In this document: in pieces, positions 17,034 through 25,223 of the stretch
Numbering within the stretch: position 1 is the stretch's first letter
Layout of the letters: the number at the start of each line of letters is the position of its first letter
NCBI GenBank assembly: GCA_964490435.1
Contig: CAZBCF010000002.1
Span: 1 to 64,000, forward strand
Length of the DNA: 64,000 nt
Reading direction: 5' to 3'
DNA from: IMCC26077 sp964490435
GTDB lineage: Bacteria; Actinomycetota; Actinomycetes; Nanopelagicales; Nanopelagicaceae
Translations under genes and position numbers: made by a program
The notes under the pieces: model-generated
Told to the model about the DNA's origin: nothing
Databases searched by the model: none
Seen by the model: only the letters and a program-made list of their open reading frames with translations

Positions 17034-17894
17034 GTGAGTTACGCGATTTCGGTACGAGGATTGACCAAGTCATACCGGAATAACAAGGGCGCTGCGATCA
17101 CCGCGGTCAAAGGTATCGACCTTGATGTCGCAACTGGGGAGATATTTGCTCTCCTCGGTCCCAATGGCGCGGGTAAGACCAGCACAATTGAGATTCTCGA
17201 GGGGTATCGCAAGCGCGATGGTGGCGAACTCTCCGTCCTAGGAGAAGATCCGACTACGACCAATCTACCCGCCTGGCGTAATCGAGTTGGCATAGTGCTT
17301 CAATCCACCAAGGATGCTGCCGATCTCTCAGTTGTCGAGATTCTCACCCATTTCGCTAAGTACTACTCACAACCACGTGATGTCGATGAAGTCATCGCAT
17401 CGGTTGGTTTACAAGAGAAACGAAATGCGCGCGGTGAACACCTCTCCGGAGGTCAACGACGTCGCCTTGATGTAGCGCTCGGCATCATAGGAAACCCCGA
17501 GTTGCTCTTCCTCGATGAGCCTACGACCGGTTTTGATCCTGAGGCACGCCGTTCATTTTGGGATTTGATTCGGTCACTTCGTGAATCGGGAACCACAATC
17601 CTCATGAGCACTCATTATCTTGATGAGGCAGAGGCGCTAGCAGATCGGGTCGCGGTAATGAATCAAGGGTTGATTGCCGACTGTGCAACGCCAGAGCAAC
17701 TAGGTGGACGCGATCGTGAAAAGGTGAACGTCCGCTGGCGCGAGAATGGTGTCAACCACCAAGTGCTCACCGACAGACCAACTGAATTGGTGCGGACCCT
17801 TTCAGCACGCATCCCTGGAGAGATTCCAGAACTCACCCTCACGCGACCAACGCTCGAAGACATCTATCTAAGGATGATTGGAGGGCAGCAGTGA
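17034..17894 (+). CDS. ABC transporter ATP-binding protein
   Basis: The 286-residue ATPase subunit of an ABC-2 type exporter. Walker A is GPNGAGKT (about residues 43-50), the signature is LSGGQRRR, Walker B with the catalytic glutamate is LLFLDEPTTGFDPEAR, and the switch histidine is in STHYLDEAE. The C-terminal extension after about residue 215 matches the drug/lipid exporter subfamily (DrrA/CcmA-like). The start is GTG 17034. The stop overlaps the permease start by 4 bases, so the pair makes one exporter. The substrate is unknown. Confidence 0.9.
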   Translation: MSYAISVRGLTKSYRNNKGAAITAVKGIDLDVATGEIFALLGPNGAGKTSTIEILEGYRKRDGGELSVLGEDPTTTNLPAWRNRVGIVLQSTKDAADLSVVEILTHFAKYYSQPRDVDEVIASVGLQEKRNARGEHLSGGQRRRLDVALGIIGNPELLFLDEPTTGFDPEARRSFWDLIRSLRESGTTILMSTHYLDEAEALADRVAVMNQGLIADCATPEQLGGRDREKVNVRWRENGVNHQVLTDRPTELVRTLSARIPGEIPELTLTRPTLEDIYLRMIGGQQ

Positions 17895-18685
17895 GCAATC
17901 AACCAGGCACCCTTGCAATCGGCTTCGCCCGCGGTGTCCTTGAGATCAAACAATTCATGCGCCAACGCGAGAGCGTTGTGTTCACGCTTCTCTTTCCGAT
18001 TATTCTCCTCTTCATTTTCGGCTCGGTTTTCAAAGACGAGATCGCGCCAGGGGTAACTTTCAGTCAGTATTTCGTCGCAGGGATGATTGCATCAGGTTTG
18101 GTAAACACTGGTTTCCAACAACTTGCCATCACTATTCCCATGGAGCGTGATGATGGCACTCTGAAAAGGTTACGGGGAACGCCGGCACCAACTGCATCGT
18201 ATTTCATCGGAAAGGTCATACTTGTTTTTGTCAGCATGATCATCCAGGTTGGACTATTGCTGGCCTTTGGCGTCGCGCTCTATGGAATTGAACTCCCCGC
18301 TACGCCCGAAAAGTGGCTGACTTTGGCGTGGGTGATGGCCCTTGGTATTGCAAGTTCGACGATTCTGGGCATTGCCTTCTCGGTAGTGCCGAAGAGTGGT
18401 CGCGGCGCATCGGCAGTCGTCTCGCCTATTGTCATCATTTTGCAATTTTTCAGCGGAGTCTTCTTCGTTTTCACGCAATTGCCAACCTGGATGCAGAACT
18501 TCGCGGCAATCTTCCCGCTGAAATGGTTGACCCAAGGAGTGCGTTCGGTTTTCCTACCAGATTCCTTCGCTACCCAGGAAGTTGCACGGAGTTGGGAACA
18601 TGGTCGAACAGCGCTCATTCTCACTGCTTGGTTGATCGCCGGATTCTTTATCGCGATTAAGACCTTCCGATGGGAGAAGGCGTGA
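17891..18685 (+). CDS. ABC-2 type permease
   Basis: A 264-residue permease with six membrane segments: one near residues 30-48, then a cytoplasmic stretch with the MERDDGTLKRLRGTP motif characteristic of ABC-2 permeases (about residues 84-99), then four to five further helices. It pairs with the ATPase encoded immediately upstream (4-base overlap) to form an exporter in the plasma membrane. Its stop overlaps the GTG start of the following lysine-rich secreted protein, suggesting a three-gene operon. The transported substrate cannot be told from sequence. Confidence 0.88.
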   Translation: MSNQPGTLAIGFARGVLEIKQFMRQRESVVFTLLFPIILLFIFGSVFKDEIAPGVTFSQYFVAGMIASGLVNTGFQQLAITIPMERDDGTLKRLRGTPAPTASYFIGKVILVFVSMIIQVGLLLAFGVALYGIELPATPEKWLTLAWVMALGIASSTILGIAFSVVPKSGRGASAVVSPIVIILQFFSGVFFVFTQLPTWMQNFAAIFPLKWLTQGVRSVFLPDSFATQEVARSWEHGRTALILTAWLIAGFFIAIKTFRWEKA

Positions 18686-19440
18686 GGCTGGATCAACTAT
18701 TAACACGGGTATTAACACGTGTATTAAAGCAAGTAGTCAGTGGAGCACTTTCATTGGTGCTCGCAACATCTATGGTGGTCACAGGTACACATGTGACCAG
18801 TGCCAGTGCTGCCAGTGCTGCAAGTACGGCCAGCGCTGCTAAGAAACCAACACCAAAAGCATCGCCCACCACAAAAAAACCGGCCAAGAAAATAACCAAG
18901 AAACCAGCCAAGAAACCAGCCAAGAAAACAACCAAGAAGAAGCCGCGCAAAATCTCAAAACCCATTCCTTCACCTGCACCAAAATGGCCGCCTAAAGGTT
19001 TTAAGGAGATAGATGGTGTGTATATCTCCACTCCTAAGAGTGAAAAAGAGTTGGTTGGCGTTCTCAGCGCCAAGACCACCTTGCTGAGTGAGATAAGAGC
19101 GTGCGAAAAGCAGGTGTGTGCTGTCATATATGTTGCATCTGAGAGTAAATGTAAGTGGTGGGAGGTGCAGGCAATCGTCATCGGCAGGTACGCAGACGTC
19201 CTGGGAGATCTACGAACCTTGGCCAAAGGCACTAAAGCGCGCGAGCGCAAGACCATCATTTTGATAAGCAATGAACCAGTCGAAAATTATGCCGAAATCC
19301 TCAACATGAAAGCCTTCTGCCGAAATGATGCCGTTACGGGCAAGATTCCCAGCAATATCTTCACTCCAAATCCTGCATTGACGCCAAGTCCGGCTGCTTC
19401 AGCAACCGCTACCCCATCTCCATCTCCTGCTGCAAGTTAA
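18682..19440 (+). CDS. secreted lysine/proline/alanine-rich protein
   Basis: A protein of 252 residues from GTG 18682 (an in-frame ATG at 18670 would add four). I favour 18682 because GTGA overlaps the permease stop. A signal peptide-like segment (about residues 10-45) ends in alanine/serine repeats. A strongly basic histone H1-like tract follows (repeated KKPAKK/TKKPAKK, roughly residues 55-100), then a folded-looking domain (about 105-220) with cysteines in EIRACEKQVCAVIYV, and a Pro/Ser/Ala/Thr tail. An exported polycation could bind cell-wall polymers or nucleic acid; that is inference only. I do not recognise the domain. Confidence 0.65.
   Translation: MRLDQLLTRVLTRVLKQVVSGALSLVLATSMVVTGTHVTSASAASAASTASAAKKPTPKASPTTKKPAKKITKKPAKKPAKKTTKKKPRKISKPIPSPAPKWPPKGFKEIDGVYISTPKSEKELVGVLSAKTTLLSEIRACEKQVCAVIYVASESKCKWWEVQAIVIGRYADVLGDLRTLAKGTKARERKTIILISNEPVENYAEILNMKAFCRNDAVTGKIPSNIFTPNPALTPSPAASATATPSPSPAAS
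18871..18945 (+). repeat. low-complexity Lys-rich coding repeat
   Basis: Imperfect short units around AAGAAACCAGCC recur here and encode KKPAKK-type repeats within the secreted lysine-rich protein. The repeats are in frame and compositional rather than mobile or CRISPR-like. Confidence 0.7.
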
Positions 19441-19465
19441 GCGAATTTCACCTATCCTTTCCGCC

Positions 19466-19789
19466 ATGCTCGGTGGAATCAATAATCAGATGTTCTTCCA
19501 AGCCTTTGGTGGCTTCTTTGCATTACTGATTCTGATTCCACTTCTGCGTTGGACCTTCACACGCGGGAAATCACATGTAGCGCCCCCGGCCAAGAGCGGC
19601 AACAGCGATGAATATGGGCTACTCATTCCAGTAAGCAGGCCCACCAATTACATTGAGGGCGAGATGGCGCGCAAAAAACTCATTGATGCGAACATCCGTG
19701 CAAATCTTGTACAAGCGAAGGATGGGATAGCGCTGTTGGTCTTCCCCGAGGAGCTCTCTGCTGCGCAGGCAATCCTCAACCAGAAATAA
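19466..19789 (+). CDS. single-pass membrane protein with small cytoplasmic domain
   Basis: The 107-residue protein has one membrane helix (about residues 9-30), a basic stop-transfer stretch (TRGKSH), and a soluble C-terminal domain of about 60 residues. That domain contains YIEGEMARKKLIDANIRANLVQAKDGIALLVFPEELSAAQAIL. Its alternation resembles the DUF2007-type ferredoxin-like fold (an effector sensing or signal-transducing domain), but this is a weak match. It lies convergent to the cobalamin adenosyltransferase gene with no spacer. The function is unknown. Confidence 0.55.
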   Translation: MLGGINNQMFFQAFGGFFALLILIPLLRWTFTRGKSHVAPPAKSGNSDEYGLLIPVSRPTNYIEGEMARKKLIDANIRANLVQAKDGIALLVFPEELSAAQAILNQK

Positions 19790-20362
19790 TTACCGATTGG
19801 CGCCTGGAACCCACAGTTCATCTCCGACGCTCTTATTTTCATAACGCGCGAGTACAAAGAGAAGATCCGAGAGTCGATTCAGATATTTTGCCGTGAGTGG
19901 GTTGACGCCGGCGCCGAAAGCATGAATAGCCGCCCAGGTGCACCGCTCGGCTCGGCGCACTACAGTGCGCGCGACATGTAAGAGTGCAGCTGCTGCGGTG
20001 CCTCCCGGAAGCACAAACGAGCGAAGTGGCGCTAAATCTTTATTGAACTCATCAATCTGCTCCTCGAGATGAGCGATCTGCGATTCCAAGATTCGAAGTT
20101 GTTCGTGCGGTGGGTTATCAATCATCGGCGTGCAGAGATCTGCGCCGACATCGAAGAGATCATTTTGGATTCGGGTGAGAAGTTTCTTCACCTCGGGTGA
20201 GACCTGAGCCATTGCAAGCACGACCCCAATGCTCGAGTTCGCCTCATCGACGGTGGCATACGCCTCAAGACGGGGGTCGTTCTTAGAGGTCCGACTCATA
20301 TCCCCTAACGAAGTCGTGCCATCATCACCGGTTTTCGTATAGATACGCGTCAGATTCACCAT
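19790..20362 (-). CDS. cob(I)alamin adenosyltransferase, PduO type
   Basis: Transfers the adenosyl group of ATP to cob(I)alamin to make coenzyme B12. The 190-residue protein starts with the ATP-binding motif TRIYTKTGDDGTTSLGD. It has the RLEAYATVDEANSSIG segment, LFDVGADLCTP, and the C-terminal VRRAERCTWAA..N..TAKYLNRLSDLLFVLAR, all diagnostic of PduO-type enzymes. TAGGAG precedes the ATG. It supplies the cofactor for methylmalonyl-CoA mutase, matching the MeaB and epimerase genes 9 kb away. It is divergent from murA by 27 bases, an order I recall from Mycobacterium tuberculosis (Rv1314c, Rv1315). Confidence 0.93.
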   Translation of the reverse strand: MVNLTRIYTKTGDDGTTSLGDMSRTSKNDPRLEAYATVDEANSSIGVVLAMAQVSPEVKKLLTRIQNDLFDVGADLCTPMIDNPPHEQLRILESQIAHLEEQIDEFNKDLAPLRSFVLPGGTAAAALLHVARTVVRRAERCTWAAIHAFGAGVNPLTAKYLNRLSDLLFVLARYENKSVGDELWVPGANR

Positions 20363-20389
20363 GCTCCTACCCTAAAGTAAACCTCTACG

Positions 20390-21655
20390 ATGAACCACAT
20401 GGAGCGATTCGAGGTCACCGGCGGGGCCCGCCTCGTAGGCGAGGTCCAGGTTCATGGCGCGAAGAATTCGATCCTTAAATTGATGGCTGCGGCGCTGTTG
20501 GCCCCAGGCGAACATCGCCTGGGTAACGTCCCGGCAATCGCCGATGTCTCAATCATGGCCGAACTACTCGTACGTCTCGGTTGTGCGGTCACTCATGATG
20601 AGCAGACCCTAACTTTGACAATCGTCGTCCCAGAGCAACTGGAACATCGCGCAGATTATGACTTGGTGCGAAAGATGCGCGCGTCAATCAATGTGCTCGG
20701 GCCATTACTTGCGCGCACTGCTCGCGCTGAAGTCGCACTTCCCGGAGGTGACGCGATTGGCTCGCGTGGACTGGATTTTCATATCAAAGGTTTAGAAGCC
20801 CTCGGTGCACAGGTCAATAATGAGCATGGTTACATCATCGCAACTTCACCTGGTCGATTGCGTGGAGCGACTATTGAGTTGGAATTTCCCAGCGTAGGCG
20901 CGACTGAGAATCTCTTGACCGCTGCTGTGCTGGCTCGCGGTGAGAGCATTATTGACAATGCCGCTCGCGAACCTGACATCGTCGATATGGGAATCTATCT
21001 GCAGAAGATGGGGGCTCAAATCTCTGGCCTAGGCACTTCGACACTTACGGTAACTGGAGTCGACGCGTTACATCCTGCCGATCATGAAGCGCTCCCCGAT
21101 CGAATTGTCGCTGGTACATGGGCCTTCGCTGCCACGATGACTCAAGGCGATATCACCATCACCAATGCCAATCCCGAGCACCTTGAAATTCCACTGGAGA
21201 AATTGGTGCTTTCGGGGGCAGTTGTCACCACTATTCCAGGTGGATTACGAGTTCGGATGGATCATCGTCCGAAGGCGATTGATGCGGTCACTCTTCCGTA
21301 TCCAGGATTCCCCACAGATCTGCAACCGATGATTGTCGCGCTCAATGCGATTGCCCAAGGATCCGCACTCGTCACTGAGAATGTCTTTGAAGGTCGCTTT
21401 ATGTTCATAAACGAGTTGGTTCGATTAGGCGCTGACGTCACGACTGATGGCCATCACGCGTTCATCAAAGGGCGCGAGATTCTCTCGAGTGCACCAGTTG
21501 CTGCGACAGATATCAGGGCGGGAGCGGCTTTGGTACTTGCCGCTTTAGTCTGTGATGGCAAAACCGTGATCGAAGACATCTTTCATATTGATCGTGGCTA
21601 CCCACAATTTGATGCTCAACTTCGCAAACTGGGCGCCAAGATAATTAGAGTCTGA
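20390..21655 (+). CDS. murA: UDP-N-acetylglucosamine 1-carboxyvinyltransferase with Asp active site
   Basis: First committed step of peptidoglycan synthesis: transfer of enolpyruvate from PEP to UDP-GlcNAc. The 421 residues give a full-length MurA/EPSP-synthase fold with GAKNSILKLMAAALLA near the N-terminus, RASINVLGPLLAR, and EDIFHIDRGYPQFDAQLRKLGA at the C-terminus. The active-site loop reads LPGGD121AIGSR; most bacteria have Cys at this place. The Cys-to-Asp form is known to keep activity and to give fosfomycin resistance, for example in Mycobacterium. A second in-frame ATG at 20399 is possible; neither start has a clear ribosome site, so the mRNA may be leaderless. Confidence 0.95.
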   Translation: MNHMERFEVTGGARLVGEVQVHGAKNSILKLMAAALLAPGEHRLGNVPAIADVSIMAELLVRLGCAVTHDEQTLTLTIVVPEQLEHRADYDLVRKMRASINVLGPLLARTARAEVALPGGDAIGSRGLDFHIKGLEALGAQVNNEHGYIIATSPGRLRGATIELEFPSVGATENLLTAAVLARGESIIDNAAREPDIVDMGIYLQKMGAQISGLGTSTLTVTGVDALHPADHEALPDRIVAGTWAFAATMTQGDITITNANPEHLEIPLEKLVLSGAVVTTIPGGLRVRMDHRPKAIDAVTLPYPGFPTDLQPMIVALNAIAQGSALVTENVFEGRFMFINELVRLGADVTTDGHHAFIKGREILSSAPVAATDIRAGAALVLAALVCDGKTVIEDIFHIDRGYPQFDAQLRKLGAKIIRV

Positions 21656-23512
21656 TTACTTCTTAGTAAAACCTGCAGGACACTTGGGGTTCGTTCCAGA
21701 AACTTTCCTAGTGACCTTACCCTTTACGCATGTGATGGATTTCTTCGTTGTCACTTTTGGAGTGACTGTTGCAGCGGCTGAAGTTGTGGCTGGGGCTGCT
21801 TCTTCACCTTTCTTATCCTGCACCAATTTAACTTTGAGAGTTGGCGACGAGTAGGTGAAGCCTTCGGCGCTCAAGTAGACCCAGTTTCCGTTTCGGAAGA
21901 GCTCGACAGTGGAACCTTTGCTCTCTCCGCTAGATGAATTAGTGATAGAAATTTCCACCTTGCTCGGCACATCCTTTACCCCGTATAGACACTGCACCAG
22001 ATCTGCCCGCATCGAGAGGCCATAAGTGCCGATATTTTCGGTTTTCCCATCGGGTGCAAAATGAGGCGCCGCCACTTTGTAATCAAGCGTTTGCGTCTCC
22101 TTATTGAAATCGGGCGCGCCCGGCGAATACGCAGATGCATTGGTAGCAACCACGCCTTGGAGACCCTTGGCACTCGAGCAACTCTGGGATGAATCGAGAG
22201 TTGTACTAGAGATGGTCCAACTGGGGAAGGTAATCAATGCTTTGTCTGGAAAATACTTCTGCCACGTTTGGTAGGTCTGAAGGGCATCGACATCCCCTGA
22301 ATAGACAGTCGCTGCTCCATTTAATCTGCCGTAACCAATATCGTTCTGAGTTCCATCTGATTTTACAAAGTAACTCTCGGGAATCGTGCGCCATTTCACC
22401 CAATTACCTGCAACTACATCAACGCCTGCACCTGCTTCGACTTTCACGAGGTCGAAGGTTGAGTCGAGTGGTGCGCTCACGACATTTGGTTTGTTTAGCC
22501 GCCCAGAGACCCAACCGGAGAGGGAATTAGGCAATTTAACCTCGAGCAATACCTTGGCGTTCGCAGGGAATACCGAGCGGTGATAGCACTTACCAACATC
22601 ATGAGCTACGCAACTTGGTTGGATACTCACGCCCCGCACGGCACGAAAACCCTCTTTCCCGTAAGGAAAATCCTCGAGCCGAGGCGCAACTGTAATCATC
22701 GAAGTATTTTCTAGCGCAAGTGGTATCACTTCGAAGTTGAAGGTCGGTTTTGTGAGCACCCATTCATTTGCGCCCTTTGAACCGTAGTTACGAATGAAAC
22801 CTCGCAGTAAGTAACCCGCGCTTGCTCCTCCCGGCGCCTCTGCCTTCCATATCCAGGGTACTGATCCATTGAATGCAACTCCGCCGCCAGGAAAAGTCTT
22901 TCCAGTAAATGTGATTGCACCTACTGGTATTTGTGTCTGAGGCGTTCCTACTACAACCGATCCATCACTCAGTTTCAATGCAAAGCTCTTAATGCATGCA
23001 CTCGAATTATCAGAAAGACACGGGGGCATCACAGAATCGATCCGCATCGATTGATACTTGCTATTAGCAATCGTGCAATTGGGGTCTGCAAAGCCACTAC
23101 ACAGAATCGATTCGGTGGAATCGTCCTCACTTATTCTCGACTTCTGTAATCGAATCGCAGAAATAGGCGGGAAGGTAGATTCCGAACTGAACATGACCCC
23201 AAGTTGTTCTGGATCTTTCTGGGAATTACCAAATCGAGTGACTATCTGCGGCAGATTTGCTTGCGCCCAACTAAGAACTGTGTCGGGTGGTGCGGCAGAG
23301 CGAAACGGTTCGATTCGATATGCCGAATTTCCCTGCATCAATTCTTGCTCATTAATCTGCATCTCAGAGGGGCTCATAGGAGTGTAAGCACCTGAGTTTG
23401 AGCCAGAATTGGGTCCAGAATTGGGACCAGTATCAGCGAAGACCGCTGGTGCCGAAAGAAGGGCAAGGGAAAGAGTCAGTGCCACAATGCGTGCTTGCGA
23501 TCCTGCTTTCAT
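21656..23512 (-). CDS. secreted protein of unknown function, paralogue B
   Basis: The 618-residue protein has a signal peptide (about residues 1-26, ending VFADT) followed by a short NSGPNSGSNSG repeat. It is a paralogue of the 14911-16641 product, sharing the SGWVSGRLNKP...LDSTF, CLYGVKDVPS and WVYLSAEGFTYSSPTLKVKLVQDKK segments. It has the same C-terminal C-x15-C module (C595, C611; TCVKGK...NPKCPAGF). Many paired cysteines suggest an extracellular fold. It follows the atp operon on the same strand (33 bases after atpC) and converges on murA without spacer. The role is unknown; a surface-exposed structural or binding role is inferred. Confidence 0.72.
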   Translation of the reverse strand: MKAGSQARIVALTLSLALLSAPAVFADTGPNSGPNSGSNSGAYTPMSPSEMQINEQELMQGNSAYRIEPFRSAAPPDTVLSWAQANLPQIVTRFGNSQKDPEQLGVMFSSESTFPPISAIRLQKSRISEDDSTESILCSGFADPNCTIANSKYQSMRIDSVMPPCLSDNSSACIKSFALKLSDGSVVVGTPQTQIPVGAITFTGKTFPGGGVAFNGSVPWIWKAEAPGGASAGYLLRGFIRNYGSKGANEWVLTKPTFNFEVIPLALENTSMITVAPRLEDFPYGKEGFRAVRGVSIQPSCVAHDVGKCYHRSVFPANAKVLLEVKLPNSLSGWVSGRLNKPNVVSAPLDSTFDLVKVEAGAGVDVVAGNWVKWRTIPESYFVKSDGTQNDIGYGRLNGAATVYSGDVDALQTYQTWQKYFPDKALITFPSWTISSTTLDSSQSCSSAKGLQGVVATNASAYSPGAPDFNKETQTLDYKVAAPHFAPDGKTENIGTYGLSMRADLVQCLYGVKDVPSKVEISITNSSSGESKGSTVELFRNGNWVYLSAEGFTYSSPTLKVKLVQDKKGEEAAPATTSAAATVTPKVTTKKSITCVKGKVTRKVSGTNPKCPAGFTKK

Positions 23513-23517
23513 AGCCC

Positions 23518-23535
23518 ACTCGCTCCCTTGCGAGT
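23518..23535 (-). promoter_or_regulatory. hairpin presenting the ribosome site of the 618-residue secreted protein gene
   Basis: On the minus strand a 6-bp stem ACTCGC/GCGAGT encloses the loop AAGGGA, which is the only Shine-Dalgarno-like sequence before the ATG at 23512. It sits between atpC and the secreted protein gene. It could be a weak terminator remnant (there is no T-tract) or a translational control element. The assignment is speculative. Confidence 0.3.
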
Positions 23536-23544
23536 GATTATCCC

Positions 23545-23796
23545 CTAGTCGCCGCTCTCACCCAAGATAGAGACGCGGTCTTTATTCACCGACAGGAAGC
23601 CGCCGTGAATCTGGAAGGTTGTGCTCTGCCCATTGGTCTCATTCACAACGACCTCGCCGTCGACGAGCACTCCTAAAAGGGAAATATGTCCCGGAAGGAT
23701 TCCCAAATCTCCGGCTAGGGTGCGGGCCCTAACCATGCTGGCTTCACCCGAAAAGATCCTCTTCTCGGGTGTCACGACTTCGACTTTGAGCGCCAT
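23545..23796 (-). CDS. atpC: ATP synthase F1 epsilon subunit, beta-sandwich domain only
   Basis: Part of the central stalk linking gamma to the c-ring. The 83 residues cover the whole N-terminal beta-sandwich (VEVVTPEKRIFSGEASMVRA, GDLGILPGHISLLG, IHGGFLSVNKDRVSIL) and then stop after GESGD. The two C-terminal helices, which inhibit ATP hydrolysis in many bacteria, are absent. Family members are usually about 120-140 residues. There is no sign of a frameshift: the next frames hold no helix-forming continuation before the following gene. Its start overlaps the atpD stop by one base. Confidence 0.93.
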   Translation of the reverse strand: MALKVEVVTPEKRIFSGEASMVRARTLAGDLGILPGHISLLGVLVDGEVVVNETNGQSTTFQIHGGFLSVNKDRVSILGESGD

Positions 23797-25220
23797 TAGT
23801 TCTTAGCCAACTCCGCAGCCTTGCGCTCGACATCTTCTAGGCCGCCGCACATGAAGAACGCCTGCTCTGGGACGTGGTCATATTTTCCATCTGCGAGCGC
23901 TTCGAATGCTTCAATCGTCTCAGAGAGCGGCACAAAGGATCCATCGAGGCCAGTGAAGACCTTTGCGACGAAGGTGTTCTGCGAGAGGAAGCGCTGAATA
24001 CGACGAGCGCGACCGACGAGAATGCGATCTTCTTCGGAAAGTTCATCGATACCAAGAATTGCAATGATGTCTTGGAGATCCTTGTAGCGCTGCAAGATTT
24101 GCTTAGTTCGGTTTGCAACTTGGAAGTGCTTCTCACCGATATAGCGCGGATCCAAGATTCGTGAAGTGGAATCGAGTGGATCCACTGCAGGATAGATACC
24201 CAACTCGGAAATTGGGCGAGAGAGAACGGTCGTCGCATCAAGGTGGGCGAAGGTGGTGTGTGGCGCTGGGTCTGTGATGTCGTCAGCAGGAACATAAATA
24301 GCCTGCATCGAGGTGATCGAGTGACCACGCGTTGATGTGATGCGCTCTTGCAATTGACCCATCTCATCAGCAAGCGTCGGCTGGTAACCCACGGCGGAAG
24401 GCATACGACCAAGGAGCGTTGACACCTCAGAACCTGCTTGGGTAAAGCGGAAGATGTTGTCGATAAAGAGCAACACATCCTGCTTCTGAACATCGCGGAA
24501 GTATTCCGCCATCGTAAGCGCAGAGAGAGCAACTCGAAGACGAGTTCCTGGCGGCTCATCCATCTGACCGAAGACCAATGCGGTCTTATTGATAACGCCA
24601 GTCTCGGTCATTTCAAGAAAGAGATCATTTCCTTCACGAGTACGTTCACCAACACCGGCAAAAACTGAAACGCCACCGAAGTTCTCAGCAACCCGGTAAA
24701 TCATCTCCTGGATAAGAACTGTCTTGCCTACACCCGCACCACCGAAGAGTCCAATTTTTCCACCACGCACATATGGGGTGAGTAGATCGATGACTTTGAT
24801 ACCGGTTTCGAACATCTCAGTCTTGGACTCAAGCTGATCAAAATCTGGTGCGTTGCGGTGAATCGGCCAACGCTCTTTGATATCAAGAGAAGAGGTTGGC
24901 ACATCAAGGGATTCACCAAGAGTGTTGAATACATGTCCTTTTGTGACATCGCCCACTGGTACCGAGATGGCTGCACCAGTATCACGAACTTGAGCACCAC
25001 GGACCATGCCATCAGTAGGTTGCATGGAGATCGCACGAATCAAGTTATCGCCGATATGTTGTGCGACTTCAAGAGTGAGGGTGCGTTGTCCACCACCCAA
25101 CGTCACATCGACATGAAGGGCATTGAAGATATCTGGCATCGAATCGGCCGGGAACTCAACGTCCACGACGGGTCCAATGACTCGAGCTACGCGCCCTGCG
25201 GTTTTAGTTTCAGTTGCCAT
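23796..25220 (-). CDS. atpD: ATP synthase F1 beta subunit
   Basis: Catalytic subunit of the F1 head. The 474-residue protein has Walker A GGAGVGKT at 160-167, the catalytic GERTREGNDL segment, Walker B in DVLLFIDNIFRF, and the DELSEED loop sequence near residue 395 (IDELSEEDRI). The length is standard. It is the seventh gene of a leftward atpB-E-F-H-A-G-D-C operon. The stop codon shares a base with the atpC start, and atpG lies 3 bases upstream, so translation is tightly coupled. Confidence 0.98.
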   Translation of the reverse strand: MATETKTAGRVARVIGPVVDVEFPADSMPDIFNALHVDVTLGGGQRTLTLEVAQHIGDNLIRAISMQPTDGMVRGAQVRDTGAAISVPVGDVTKGHVFNTLGESLDVPTSSLDIKERWPIHRNAPDFDQLESKTEMFETGIKVIDLLTPYVRGGKIGLFGGAGVGKTVLIQEMIYRVAENFGGVSVFAGVGERTREGNDLFLEMTETGVINKTALVFGQMDEPPGTRLRVALSALTMAEYFRDVQKQDVLLFIDNIFRFTQAGSEVSTLLGRMPSAVGYQPTLADEMGQLQERITSTRGHSITSMQAIYVPADDITDPAPHTTFAHLDATTVLSRPISELGIYPAVDPLDSTSRILDPRYIGEKHFQVANRTKQILQRYKDLQDIIAILGIDELSEEDRILVGRARRIQRFLSQNTFVAKVFTGLDGSFVPLSETIEAFEALADGKYDHVPEQAFFMCGGLEDVERKAAELAKN

Positions 25221-25223
25221 CTC

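Noticed and set aside
23837..24559. 240-codon frame in a second minus-strand frame inside atpD
   Set aside because: It has Ser/Arg-rich, motif-free composition and lies within the highly conserved beta subunit gene; it is a shadow frame.
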